A DNA stretch of 64,000 nt from Caldilineaceae bacterium (GTDB lineage: Bacteria > Chloroflexota > Anaerolineae > Caldilineales > Caldilineaceae), in contig JAJDXQ010000046.1 in assembly GCA_022823185.1 (NCBI GenBank), positions 124,001 through 188,000 on the forward strand. The letters run 5' to 3'. A program made the position numbers and the translations under genes. Shown here piece after piece: positions 44,377-53,050 of the stretch. The notes under the pieces were generated by a model, which had not been told where the DNA came from, searched no databases, and saw only the letters and a program-made list of their open reading frames with translations. Within the stretch, counting starts at the first letter, position 1; every line of letters starts with the position of its first letter.

Positions 44377-45288
44377 CTAGTTTTCTTTGAAAGCGATGTT
44401 GACGCAGCCTACGCTTTGATTGACTGTCATCGACCACTTTTCAGACAATGGAGTGAGGTTTGAAAAGTCCTTCGTCCTGCTCCTCGGATCGTCCCATCCA
44501 GAGCTTGGACAGTTTACCACGAAGATTTCGACGAAAGTTCCTGCATTGGCCGGGCCGCCAAACGGTGAGAATCCCCAGGTCCCCGAGGGCTTTCCGCAAC
44601 CTGTACACTTCGTGTTGCGCGGGCCGCCAAAGGCAATGTGCAGACACACGCCGTTCTTGAAATTGTTATTTCGGTCATAGACAACGCCTTCGAAAAAGGT
44701 CGTAACTTTGCTCTGGCACTGTCCTTGATCGACAAGTGAGTACGGGAACCTGGGCGCCGGCGGTTGTGTCGGGACCGGCACGGGCGTGGGCGGGATGGGT
44801 GTCGCTGTCGGTGGCGGTGGCGCGGGAATCACCAGAGCGATCTGTACGACCTGCGGGTTGGTTGCCGTCACCAGCGGGCCGTATAGCCATCCCGTCTGCC
44901 CGTTGTAGTTGATCTGCCACCAGTCGCCAAGGCCTGGGTTCTTGCCGGTAATCTCGAACTGCTGGCCCGGCGCGGCCGTACCAATCACGTTGTAATTCGT
45001 GCCAGGGCCGCCTCGGACATTCATGATGACATTGCCGATGGTTGCCATGGGCGCGTCGGGCGTGGCAGTCGCTGCGGGGGCGGCCGGTGTGGCGGCCGGT
45101 TGGGTCTGGGGTTGTGGTGTGCTCACCTGTCCGCCTCCGGCGCCAACCGCGGCGCCGACAGGGGTGGATGTGAATGTCGGTACGGCCGTGTTGGTTGGCA
45201 GAGCAGGTTCGACGGATGTATTGCGCGAGCCACAGGCCGCCAGCATCAGGACGGTAAACAAGAAGGTCAGCGATTGTAGCCAACGCAT
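44377..45288 (-). CDS. SH3-domain lipoprotein
   Basis: A 303-aa lipoprotein. AGGGGGA lies 8 nt before the ATG at 45288, which I prefer to the upstream frame start at 45357. The signal peptide ends in LMLAACGS, a clean lipobox with Cys19. A Thr/Pro/Ala-rich tether (~25-80) leads to a bacterial SH3 domain (~83-145: MNVRGGPGTNYNVIG, QFEITGKNPGLGDWWQINYN). A second PTATPIPPTPVPVP linker precedes a C-terminal domain with five Cys (QGQCQSKVTTFFEG, GVCLHIAFGG, TKCTGCG, VVNCPSSGW), perhaps disulfide-bonded or metal-binding. It heads the GH/GT39 unit. Confidence 0.8.
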   Translation of the reverse strand: MRWLQSLTFLFTVLMLAACGSRNTSVEPALPTNTAVPTFTSTPVGAAVGAGGGQVSTPQPQTQPAATPAAPAATATPDAPMATIGNVIMNVRGGPGTNYNVIGTAAPGQQFEITGKNPGLGDWWQINYNGQTGWLYGPLVTATNPQVVQIALVIPAPPPPTATPIPPTPVPVPTQPPAPRFPYSLVDQGQCQSKVTTFFEGVVYDRNNNFKNGVCLHIAFGGPRNTKCTGCGKPSGTWGFSPFGGPANAGTFVEIFVVNCPSSGWDDPRSRTKDFSNLTPLSEKWSMTVNQSVGCVNIAFKEN

Positions 45289-45402
45289 TGGTTGGGTCCC
45301 CCTGTTCATTTCAATAGGCATACTTTCACGTGCATAAACCGAGGGAAAAAGTGCCAATCAAGTATATCACAGGCTGATAACGCTTTGGAAAGGGATTTCA
45401 AT

Positions 45403-46920
45403 CTACTCCCGCCAGACCGGCCTCGAACGCGAAGTGCCCTGTCCCCTGGGGGAGCGAAGGCCGCCAGCCTGATCCGCGCTCCCGCGGTAGGACTCTGCCC
45501 GGATTGTCCACACCTGGCAGTGGTTGACGTCGTTGATACGAGTACGCAGCCAGGGTTCGAGTCTCTCTTCGGAAGTGCTGGTTGTTATCACAGTAGGAAG
45601 ATGGGCCGTATGGCGGAAGTTGAGCAGCTGGAACAGCTTCTCCTTGGCCCAGGGGGTTGCGCTTTCCGTTCCAAGATCATCCAACACCAGCATCGGTGTC
45701 CGCCTCAGTTCGTCGAAACGGCGGTCGTAGGGCACGGGCGATTGGGGATTGAACGCTGCGCGCAGATAGTCGAGAAGATCCGGTACGACGACAAACATGA
45801 TGTCGTCCTGGCCCGACGCGCGCATCGCGTTTGAAATCGCCGCGGCCAGATGAGTTTTGCCCGCGCCGCTGGCTCCTATCAGCACGAACCATCCGCCCGG
45901 ACTGTCTGCGAACGCAGCCGCGGCCTGCTTGACGTCCCGCAGGTTGGCAAGGGCCTGCGCTGAACTGTTGCGCCGCTGCACGTCGAAAGTCTCGAACCGT
46001 TGACCGGCGTGAAGAGAGAGCGTGCTCAGATCGCCCTGGCCCGGGTTGGCGCCGGCGCGATGATCGGGGGCGAGGATCTTGACGTTCCTGACGAGGTCCT
46101 GGTCCTGCAGCCGGCTGCGCAGGCGCTGGTCAAGGTCTTCCAGGCGTTGATTCGTTGTCAGCACTGTGGGAAGCTGGCCGTTATAACGATGGTTAAGGAT
46201 CTGGAACAGTTTTTCCTGCGCCCAGGGAGTTACAACCTGAACGCCCAGGTCGTCGAGGACGAGGACCGGCGTGTTGCGAATCTCGTCAAACAGGTCATCG
46301 TAGCTGGTCTCACTATTGGGTCCGAATGTGGCGCGAAGATGGTCCAGCAGATCGGGCACAACGACAAAGATGGCCGACCGGTCGTTCTCGATGCGATGGT
46401 TGGCAACCGCCGCGGCAAGGTGCGTCTTGCCGCACCCGTATCCGCCCGTAAGGAGCAACCAACCTGACGGCTTCTCCGCAAACGCCAAGGCGGCTTCATA
46501 GGCCCTGACCAGGCTCTCCAGCTTGTGGGGGGCCAACCAGGAGAGATCAGTGTCAAAGGCCTCGAATGTATAGCGGGTTAGCTCTTCGAGATTGTGGACG
46601 TTACTCAGTCGGCTTCTACGCCGTGAGCGGCGCTCGTCCAGTTTGCAGTGGCATGGGATCGGTTTGCCGAAATCGGGATGCCCAACCGGTAAATCTTCGA
46701 GGAGGAAGCCGGCGCCGCCGCAAGCGGGGCAAGGCTCGAGCTGGGCGTGCGCCTGACGCTCCGAGCGGGAGGGCAGGCCAGGCGGCGCCTCGCGCTGACG
46801 GCCCTGTCTGTCGCCTTCAGCGGGAAGAGCCCCCTGACCAGGGGATCCCCCTGCGCCTCGTTCCGAGCGGCCCGCCATTCCATCGGTGAAGCCGCGCAAC
46901 AGATCATTCAGCTCATCCAT
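45403..46920 (-). CDS. Helicase loader with two tandem AAA+ (DnaC/DnaI-like) domains
   Basis: A 505-aa ATPase. The N terminus (1-60) is disordered and charged. A zinc-knuckle segment follows, CPACGG at 64-69 and CHC at 90-92, as in DnaI/DnaC-type loaders. Module 1 has Walker A GGYGCGKT (159-166), Walker B VLVLDDLG (219-226), sensor TTN and RLRSRL. Module 2 repeats the set: GASGAGKT (349-356), [27 protein letters not shown]. The two modules are clearly homologous ([14 protein letters not shown] vs [14 protein letters not shown]). Ordinary DnaC/DnaI has one module. The gene overlaps dnaD by 8 nt and follows dnaB, so the role is very likely loading DnaB at origins. Confidence 0.87.
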   Translation of the reverse strand: MDELNDLLRGFTDGMAGRSERGAGGSPGQGALPAEGDRQGRQREAPPGLPSRSERQAHAQLEPCPACGGAGFLLEDLPVGHPDFGKPIPCHCKLDERRSRRRSRLSNVHNLEELTRYTFEAFDTDLSWLAPHKLESLVRAYEAALAFAEKPSGWLLLTGGYGCGKTHLAAAVANHRIENDRSAIFVVVPDLLDHLRATFGPNSETSYDDLFDEIRNTPVLVLDDLGVQVVTPWAQEKLFQILNHRYNGQLPTVLTTNQRLEDLDQRLRSRLQDQDLVRNVKILAPDHRAGANPGQGDLSTLSLHAGQRFETFDVQRRNSSAQALANLRDVKQAAAAFADSPGGWFVLIGASGAGKTHLAAAISNAMRASGQDDIMFVVVPDLLDYLRAAFNPQSPVPYDRRFDELRRTPMLVLDDLGTESATPWAKEKLFQLLNFRHTAHLPTVITTSTSEERLEPWLRTRINDVNHCQVWTIRAESYRGSADQAGGLRSPRGQGTSRSRPVWRE

Positions 46921-47650
46921 AGCCTTCGTCCTTGCCTTCCGTTTCCCAGCGTCTCAGAATCCCGCGGATGTAGTTCAAGTGGCGCTTGTTGTTGAGAAGC
47001 GCGATCTCCATCGCATCGACAATCCAGTCAGGCGGGTAGCTCTTTTCGAGGTCGCGGAGTTGATCGGCGATCATGGCCGTCATGAGGCCGAAGTTCTGTT
47101 CGTATAACACAAAGACGTTGGGCCGCTCGACCCGAAGTCGGGCCTCGTCCGGCACGATTCCCTGGAGGTCTGCCAGCCTTCCCTGGCGGATGGCGGCGAC
47201 GGACTGACGGCCCTTGGCGGTATTGAGAAAATACCAGTCTTCGCCAGACGGCTGCTCACTGTCTGACGAAGCGGCTCCCGTGGACGCCGGATTTCGGCAG
47301 TTTCGAACTTTCGGCTCTCCATCTGCGCCGGACTCGACATACACCTGCAACAGCGTGTTGCGGGCGACAGCTCGTTCGAGGGCATCTTCAAGGACGGCAA
47401 GAGGGCTGCGCAGGGCGCTTTCCAGCGCCAGGCCCTGAAGCAACGATTCATCCTGGCGCAAATCTTCGCCGCGTACATAGCGCAGCGGCCCTTCCTTTTC
47501 ATTCAGGAGCCAGAAAAAGTAGACCGTCAGTTTCAGTTCGGCCAGATCATCGATCTGGGGCAGCAGCTCGACAAAGAAAAGGTCCGGAACGACGATGGCG
47601 TGCATTTTCTGATCGGGGAAACCGACAAAGCCGGGCAGCTGTCTTGTCAT
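46913..47650 (-). CDS. DnaD-domain replication initiation protein
   Basis: A 245-aa protein. The N-terminal ~105 residues have a winged-helix look ([20 protein letters not shown], with [13 protein letters not shown]), and a Ser/Gly/Asn-rich linker covers ~115-140. The C-terminal DnaD/DnaB_2 domain (~178-240) ends with the family signature [15 protein letters not shown]. DnaD-type proteins remodel origin DNA and recruit the helicase loader in Firmicutes. Its gene is overlapped at the 5' end by a 43-codon ORF (ATGA) and at the 3' end by the double-AAA+ loader, so all three should be translated from one mRNA with dnaB. Confidence 0.85.
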   Translation of the reverse strand: MTRQLPGFVGFPDQKMHAIVVPDLFFVELLPQIDDLAELKLTVYFFWLLNEKEGPLRYVRGEDLRQDESLLQGLALESALRSPLAVLEDALERAVARNTLLQVYVESGADGEPKVRNCRNPASTGAASSDSEQPSGEDWYFLNTAKGRQSVAAIRQGRLADLQGIVPDEARLRVERPNVFVLYEQNFGLMTAMIADQLRDLEKSYPPDWIVDAMEIALLNNKRHLNYIRGILRRWETEGKDEGYG

Positions 47651-47778
47651 GTCTGCTCCCAGGGAACAGCGGCCCGCCGCGCGAAGTCCTGCCGAGCCGG
47701 CGCCAAGCCAAATCCCAATGGTGACAGGGCAGTCCTATCCTCTGCAATCTCTAACATGGCGACTGTGATGCCTGCCAT
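47647..47778 (-). CDS. 43-aa small protein coupled to dnaD
   Basis: ATG at complement 47776-47778, with GGAGGAG 4 nt upstream, one of the better ribosome-binding sites in the window. The stop TGA (47647-47649) overlaps the dnaD ATG as ATGA. The peptide ([20 protein letters not shown], then 23 residues rich in Ala, Arg and Pro) has no signal peptide or helix long enough to span a membrane. It begins 54 bp after the dnaB stop. It may be a true small protein of the replication operon or a leader ORF that sets DnaD translation. I know no homologue. Confidence 0.45.
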   Translation of the reverse strand: MAGITVAMLEIAEDRTALSPLGFGLAPARQDFARRAAVPWEQT

Positions 47779-47832
47779 TGGTCTCCTCCCACCAAACGGA
47801 CTTCCCGCCGGGCAGGGTCTCTGCATCGCGAT

Positions 47833-49710
47833 TCAATACTCCAGGTCCTCTCTGCGCAGCTCCAGATCGCGGAACTGCGTCAATTCCTTGCGGAAATAGA
47901 GGCTGACAGTGCCTGTCGTGCCGTGACGGTGTTTGGCGACCATCAGGTCGGCGATATTCTGGCGGTCGGTCTCTTCATTGTAGTAATCTTCTCTGTAGAC
48001 GAAGATGACAACGTCGGCATCCTGCTCGATCGAGTTATGCACGATGAGGCCGTTGGCGGCAAAGTTGTGATACACAGGCACAGTGAGATCATACACCTCT
48101 TCGAAGCCGTCCGCCTCGATGGAGGCAACCGGATCATAGAACACGCCGGACTGGTCGGGAAAAACAGGCGCCACTTGTGCCTGACGACGCTGTCTGTTTC
48201 CGCTTTCGGTTCGCGTCCCCAAACCCGGTATTGGGGGCGCCGACGGTTGACGATCAGGCGCGGCGGCGATCCGTTCACCAGTAGCCAGTTCGTCCAGACG
48301 TTTCCAGCCAGACTCGGCCAGGAACTTGTGATTTGCGGTCGCCCGGATAGCCCTTCCCGTCCTTGTCGTGACCCGGTAAACAGGTTTTGCGCCCGTGCAG
48401 AATGCGCGGCTGACCTCTGCTGCAATTAGCCTCTGCCCGGTTTCGTCAAAGGCGGCAACTTGAAGCTCTCCGCCAGAGACCAGGTCCCGTATGGGACAAT
48501 GGAGGCCCAACTCAGGAAGGTAGATCAGCGTTTCGCCGCTCAGGCATCCGCTCTCCCGCAGATCGGAGAGGACCGGCTTGTTGTTTGCCCTGGTTTCGAC
48601 AGCCCGGCTCAGCTGGCTAAGGGCGATTACAGGCACGTTCAGTTCTCGGGCCAAACCTTTGAGGGATCGGCTGATAAAGCTGATTTCCTGTTGCCGGTTC
48701 TCGCCTCTAGGTCCACCGCCGCCGCCGGACATCAGCTGCATGTAGTCGACCAGGATGAGGTCGATTCCCTGCTCAGCATACAGGCGGCGGGCCTTGGTGC
48801 GAATCTCCAACACGGACGCCCCCGGTGTGTCGTCAACAAATATGTTGGCTCCCGCCAGCGTGTTTGCCGCTTCGACCAGAATTGGCCACTCTTCCTCATC
48901 GATCTGGCCCATGCGCAGGCGGTGGCTGTCAATGGCAGTCTCGATCGAGAGAAGACGCTGGACAACCTGCTCACTGCTCATCTCCAGGCTGAATACGGCG
49001 ACCCGGGCGTCGTAGCGGCGGGCCGCGTTTTGCGCGATCGACAGGCCTAAACTGGATTTGCCCATCCCGGGACGGCCGGCAACGATGATCAGATCGCTCT
49101 TCTGGAAGCCGCCCAGCATCTTGTCCAGCAACACAAAGCCTGTAGGGACTCCCATGAGCCGGTTCTGGTTTCGGGCCAGGAAGTCGATCTGATCGACCAC
49201 CTCGTCCAGGACTCTGGCGATGGGAGTGAGGTCTCGATGGATGCGGCTCTCACTGACACCAAATATGATGCTCTCGGCCCGGTCGACGACCTCGTCAACT
49301 TCATGGCTTTCGTCATAGGCAAGTTCGGCGATCTGATGGGCGGCGCCGATCAGCCTGCGGAGCGTTGCCGTGCGCTCAACAATCCGGGCGTAATGGTCAA
49401 CGAAGATCGCTGTGGGCGTGCTGTTGATCAGCTGCGTGATATAGGCGGGACCACCGATTTCCTCCAGCCGATCGTTGCGTTCGAGTTCATCGACGAGAGT
49501 AACGAAGTCGGCCGGTTCCCGCCGTTCGTGGAGCGAGAGCAGCGCACTGTAAATCCACTGATGCGGCTCGCGATAAAAGTCGGCATCGCGCAGAGTGCTT
49601 GCAATCTTGATAATTGCGTCCGGGTCAATCAGCAGAGAGCCGAGTACGGCCTGCTCCGCCTCAACATTGGCGGGCGTCGTCCTGACGGTTGCTTCGCTCG
49701 TTTCGCTCAT
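47833..49710 (-). CDS. dnaB: Replicative DNA helicase DnaB containing a mini-intein
   Basis: A 625-aa precursor: 454 aa of helicase plus a 171-aa intein. The N-terminal domain (~12-115: [20 protein letters not shown]) is the primase-interacting collar. The RecA-like motor has Walker [10 protein letters not shown] (212-220), Walker [11 protein letters not shown] (~318-327), and [14 protein letters not shown]. The chain is interrupted between DLRESG and [16 protein letters not shown], a core motor motif, by residues 389-559. After protein splicing the helicase would be of normal length. It is first in a dnaB, small ORF, dnaD, loader order on the minus strand. Confidence 0.96.
   Translation of the reverse strand: MSETSEATVRTTPANVEAEQAVLGSLLIDPDAIIKIASTLRDADFYREPHQWIYSALLSLHERREPADFVTLVDELERNDRLEEIGGPAYITQLINSTPTAIFVDHYARIVERTATLRRLIGAAHQIAELAYDESHEVDEVVDRAESIIFGVSESRIHRDLTPIARVLDEVVDQIDFLARNQNRLMGVPTGFVLLDKMLGGFQKSDLIIVAGRPGMGKSSLGLSIAQNAARRYDARVAVFSLEMSSEQVVQRLLSIETAIDSHRLRMGQIDEEEWPILVEAANTLAGANIFVDDTPGASVLEIRTKARRLYAEQGIDLILVDYMQLMSGGGGGPRGENRQQEISFISRSLKGLARELNVPVIALSQLSRAVETRANNKPVLSDLRESGCLSGETLIYLPELGLHCPIRDLVSGGELQVAAFDETGQRLIAAEVSRAFCTGAKPVYRVTTRTGRAIRATANHKFLAESGWKRLDELATGERIAAAPDRQPSAPPIPGLGTRTESGNRQRRQAQVAPVFPDQSGVFYDPVASIEADGFEEVYDLTVPVYHNFAANGLIVHNSIEQDADVVIFVYREDYYNEETDRQNIADLMVAKHRHGTTGTVSLYFRKELTQFRDLELRREDLEY
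48034..48546 (-). other. Mini-intein (171 aa) in DnaB
   Basis: Residues 389-559 of DnaB. Splice block A is [14 protein letters not shown] with the N-terminal Cys. Block B is TANHKFL in a [18 protein letters not shown] setting. Block F is [20 protein letters not shown], and the C-terminal His-Asn is followed by the +1 Ser of SIEQDAD. About 45 residues of Pro/Gln-rich linker stand where a LAGLIDADG endonuclease would be, so the homing nuclease has been lost. The insertion point is the same as in the Synechocystis and Rhodothermus DnaB inteins. All residues needed for self-splicing are present. Confidence 0.93.
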
Positions 49711-49972
49711 GGAATGGTAACAGGGAACTCTGGTCTGTCAGCTCAAAAGGGTCCAGGGCCTTGCGCTGACCGTTCACAGGCGTTCAAACGGCCGAGCTGG
49801 GCGGGAAAGGGGAAGAAGAAGAAGAGAGAATGTAGGGTGCAAAAAGCGGCGAGAACCGCTTGGATGCGACCCCGCCGCCGTCTCAAATCCTTGTGTTGCG
49901 AATGCGCAGCCCCCGAACTCGTCCTTCGCGCAGACCGCATCGCGGTCGACGAAAGCTCTCTACCCGGCCTCC

Positions 49973-50491
49973 TTAATTGTCGATATCCAGACCTTCAATA
50001 AAATCGCGGAAGACGTCGAGGTCCTCGTCGCTGGTCTCGCTCACTTCCTCTTCGACGCCGTCGCTGCCCTGGCTCACGACGCCCAACTCCTCTTCCGGCT
50101 CCATGCCGGCTTTCTCCATCACCTCGTCGGCTACATAGATTGGAACATCAACCCGTACGGCAAGAGCAACGGCATCGCTGGGCCTGCTATCGATTTCGAG
50201 CGTTTCACCGTTGGCTTCCAGCACGATTTCGGCAAAGAAGGTCTCGTTCTGCAGGTCGCTGATGACGACGTGGCTGATTTCGCCGTCCAGCGCCTCGGTG
50301 ATCTGGCGGAGCAGGTCATGCGTCATCGGTCTTACGACCTCGATTCCCTGCAACTGTATTGTAATGGCATCCGCCTCAAAAGGGCCGATCCAAATTGGGA
50401 GATACCTTTCGCCGCCTTCTTCGCGTAGCACTACGATTCTGTGCTGGGACATGAGACTGACGCGCACGCTATCGATTACAACTTCAATCAT
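49973..50491 (-). CDS. Bifunctional nuclease family protein (DUF151)
   Basis: A 172-aa protein. GGAG lies 6 nt before the ATG. The DUF151 core spans ~1-130: [40 protein letters not shown] and [20 protein letters not shown], the last being the highly conserved [10 protein letters not shown] segment. The C-terminal 40 residues are acidic and low-complexity ([20 protein letters not shown]). Members include a plant protein with DNase/RNase activity, hence the name, and bacterial proteins of uncertain function. It has its own strong promoter at 50596-50623. Confidence 0.9.
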   Translation of the reverse strand: MIEVVIDSVRVSLMSQHRIVVLREEGGERYLPIWIGPFEADAITIQLQGIEVVRPMTHDLLRQITEALDGEISHVVISDLQNETFFAEIVLEANGETLEIDSRPSDAVALAVRVDVPIYVADEVMEKAGMEPEEELGVVSQGSDGVEEEVSETSDEDLDVFRDFIEGLDIDN

Positions 50492-50933
50492 TCCTTGCTC
50501 CAGTACTCGATATGCTGTAACGGCTTCAGGGAATCTTCCACACCATCGGTGATGGCGGCTTGCAGTTTTCAGGACGAGCAGCCGGCCCGATTTGGATTAT
50601 AGCATAGCCGGATATTGGCGCAAAGTGATATTATGATCAGAGGACGCGGTTGCATACCGGAAACTCTCGTGGCAGGAGCAGCGGCGCCGGAACGCTTCGT
50701 TTGCCCAGGGCGTGCAGTCCGAATTCGGGGTAGTCAGGCGAAGCGGGCTCCAAGATCCCGCGGATTTCCCAGCGACAGCCAGCAACCCATCCCAACATGC
50801 CCTGCCCCCCACACGCCATGCCGGTCGATCCCATGTACGCCCGCCCGCGGCGTAACTTCAGCCCCGCGCTGACCCCTGTCCCCTGACCACTGCAGTTTCG
50901 GCAGACCGCCCAAAAGGATAACGACGGCAATCC
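50492..50933. other. Divergent intergenic region (DUF151 / glycosyltransferase)
   Basis: A 442-bp gap between diverging genes. It contains the minus-strand promoter at 50596-50623. The 50640-50930 half is C-rich on the plus strand and holds no gene I can support; AAGGA at 50917 is a distant candidate ribosome-binding site for the next gene. Confidence 0.4.
50596..50623 (-). promoter_or_regulatory. Promoter of the DUF151 gene
   Basis: On the minus strand: TTGCGC (complement of 50618-50623), a 16-nt spacer and a perfect TATAAT (complement of 50596-50601). It would give a leader of about 95 nt. Confidence 0.65.
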
Positions 50934-52055
50934 ATGCAGAGTCCCAAGGAAATGAAACCGCTGAATATCTGGCTACTTTCACCCTATCACACTGGCAGCC
51001 ACCGGGCCTGGGCTGAGGGCTATCAAGCTCACAGCCGCCATTCGGTCCGCCTCTTGACCATGGCCGGCCGCTTCTGGAAGTGGCGGATGCAGGGCGGCGC
51101 CGTCGAGCTGGCAAACCAGGCCGAGGCCGCCTCTGTCGGGCCGCCCCCTGACCTGGTTCTGGCCACCGACATGACGAATCTCCCAGCATGGCTGGCCTTG
51201 GCGCGCGAGACGCTGCCTGAAGGAACGCCGACGGCGCTGTACATGCACGAAAACCAGTTGACCTACCCGTGGCGTCCGGGAGAAAGGCCGGACCTCACCT
51301 ACGCGATGATCAATTGGCTTAGTCAGCTGAGCGCGGACCTGGTCGTATTCAACTCCCGCTTTCACCGGCGTAGCTGGTTTGCGGAACTTCCAAACCTGCT
51401 GAAGCATTTTCCCGACTACAATCACCTGGAGCTGATCGAGCGTGTGAAGGCGCGTTCGACAGTTCTGCCAGTCGGAATCGAGCTCTTTCCCCAGACCCAG
51501 CGCCTGGAGCCTTCGGGCGCCCCCTTGATCCTGTGGAATCAACGGTGGGAGTACGATAAGCGACCAGACCGTTTCTTTGCTCTGCTCTACCGTTTGGATG
51601 GCGCCGGACACGACTTCCGACTGGCGGTGGCCGGCGAAAACTTTCGCAAGCAGCCGGCGGAGTTTGAAGAGGCCGCGACGCGCCTCAAGCATCGGATCGT
51701 CCAGTGGGGCTTCCTGCCTTCCCGGCAGGACTACCTTGCGCTGCTTCAGAAAGCCGACCTTGTCATCAGCACGGCTGACCACGAATTCTACGGGATCAGT
51801 ATTTTGGAGGCAGTGCAGGCGGGCGCCTTTCCGCTGTTGCCCAGCCGTCTCAGTTATCCTGAGCTGATTCCGGAGCCGCTGCACGCGGCCTGCCTGTACG
51901 GTGACGACGAAGAGCTCTTCAAGATGGCCAGCATGCGGTTGACCATGCCGCGTGCGGCGCCGCCTTCCCTGCGCCGTGCAGTGATCGAGCGCTACAGCTG
52001 GCCGGTCGCGGCACGGGCCTACGACGAACAGTTTTCTGTGCTCTCAAGGCGGTGA
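50934..52055 (+). CDS. Glycosyltransferase, tRNA-queuosine alpha-mannosyltransferase-like (DUF3524)
   Basis: A 373-aa GT-B glycosyltransferase. The N-terminal half is the DUF3524 type: [20 protein letters not shown] at residues 10-29, [37 protein letters not shown], and a [16 protein letters not shown] segment. The C-terminal GT4 half has [20 protein letters not shown] and the nucleotide-sugar site [20 protein letters not shown]. These are the signatures of GTDC1/QTMAN, which adds mannose to queuosine in tRNA-Asp. If active it would glycosylate the queuine base at position 34. The gene stands alone. The start is ATG at 50934; a second ATG at 50952 is possible. Confidence 0.85.
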   Translation: MQSPKEMKPLNIWLLSPYHTGSHRAWAEGYQAHSRHSVRLLTMAGRFWKWRMQGGAVELANQAEAASVGPPPDLVLATDMTNLPAWLALARETLPEGTPTALYMHENQLTYPWRPGERPDLTYAMINWLSQLSADLVVFNSRFHRRSWFAELPNLLKHFPDYNHLELIERVKARSTVLPVGIELFPQTQRLEPSGAPLILWNQRWEYDKRPDRFFALLYRLDGAGHDFRLAVAGENFRKQPAEFEEAATRLKHRIVQWGFLPSRQDYLALLQKADLVISTADHEFYGISILEAVQAGAFPLLPSRLSYPELIPEPLHAACLYGDDEELFKMASMRLTMPRAAPPSLRRAVIERYSWPVAARAYDEQFSVLSRR

Positions 52056-52212
52056 AGCACTGGCAGGCAGGGGAACGGGAGGTGTTGAACGGATGACGCG
52101 AAGTGGAACTCCCGTCAGAGTGCAGCCAGCATTCTAGCTATCGCGGGGTCCACACAAGGAAAGTCTACAAACGCGGTCGCTTTCGGGACCCTATCAGATA
52201 GTCAAGATGAAG

Positions 52213-52590
52213 TCAGGTACGGGACTCAGGTTTCTTCTCTTTAGGCCGGCGTGAGAGTAGGCGCACGTCAACAGCCGCTGCGCCCCTGTCGGTCTCTTCG
52301 ACGCCAAACTCGACCAGGTCTCCGGGCTGCAGCCGGGAAACGCCTTCAAAGCGGGAACGGTGGGCAAAGAGGTCCGGTCCTTCAGCGCGCGTGATAAAGC
52401 CGTACCTTCTGCTCGGGTTGTACCATTTGACCAACCCCCTTTCACGACCGCCGGCTGGCAGCAGAGAGGAGCAGCCCATACAGTGGGTTGGATGTTTCTG
52501 ACTTTCAGTATCCGCTTTGCTGTCCTCGATCGTCCAGAGGAAAGTGACACCGCAGCGTTCGCAGACGAGCATCTCGTCGGTCAATGTCAT
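52213..52590 (-). CDS. Zinc-ribbon plus cold-shock-domain protein
   Basis: A 125-aa protein with two small domains. Residues ~1-45 form a zinc ribbon: LVCERCGVTFLW supplies the first Cys pair and HCMGCSSLL the second. Residues ~52-115 are a cold-shock OB-fold: GLVKWYNPSRRYGFITRAEG has the aromatic RNP1 surface, followed by DLFAHRSRFEG and LQPGDLVEFGVEE. It should bind single-stranded RNA or DNA in the cytoplasm and could act as an RNA chaperone. The fusion is compact, with no signal peptide. It is monocistronic. Confidence 0.85.
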   Translation of the reverse strand: MTLTDEMLVCERCGVTFLWTIEDSKADTESQKHPTHCMGCSSLLPAGGRERGLVKWYNPSRRYGFITRAEGPDLFAHRSRFEGVSRLQPGDLVEFGVEETDRGAAAVDVRLLSRRPKEKKPESRT

Positions 52591-52720
52591 GGGTCATCCA
52601 GTTCTTGTCGTTTGAGCGCATTCGAGCAGCCAAACAGAGGATAACCCTGAACGGTCTGATTTGACAATGTGTAACAGTGCTGATACCATCGATTGCACAC
52701 CGATTCCTGCACGTTTATGC

Positions 52721-52791
<71 letters not shown>

Positions 52792-52793
52792 TT

Positions 52794-52819
52794 AACCGCT
52801 CAAACGAGCGGTTTTTTTG
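52794..52819 (+). terminator. Intrinsic terminator of tRNA-Cys
   Basis: AACCGCTC (52794-52801), a loop of AAAC, then GAGCGGTT (52806-52813) in a long T-run, giving an 8-bp stem and a U-rich tail. Confidence 0.9.
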
Positions 52820-52900
52820 TTTGACTCCGAACGGAATCCGTTGCAGTCTAATCTACGAAGTCCCTCCGCGATTCTGCTGCGCAGCGTAGATTCTGCGCGC

Positions 52901-52927
52901 TTGTGGATTCTGTATGTGTGATACAAT
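52901..52927 (+). promoter_or_regulatory. Possible promoter of the first PBP gene
   Basis: An extended -10, TGATACAAT (52919-52927), with a weak TTGTGG 15 nt upstream, in a local AT-rich patch 124 bp before the PBP start. Confidence 0.4.
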
Positions 52928-53050
52928 TTTACTATATGGGGCCCTTCGCGACGACAGACCTGCGAGAAGGGGAGATGATCCGCTGACTCAAAAGCGCAAA
53001 GAGCCAGTGACCGGAGGGCAGTGCCGAGGCGTGCTCGGCAGTGAGGTGAC

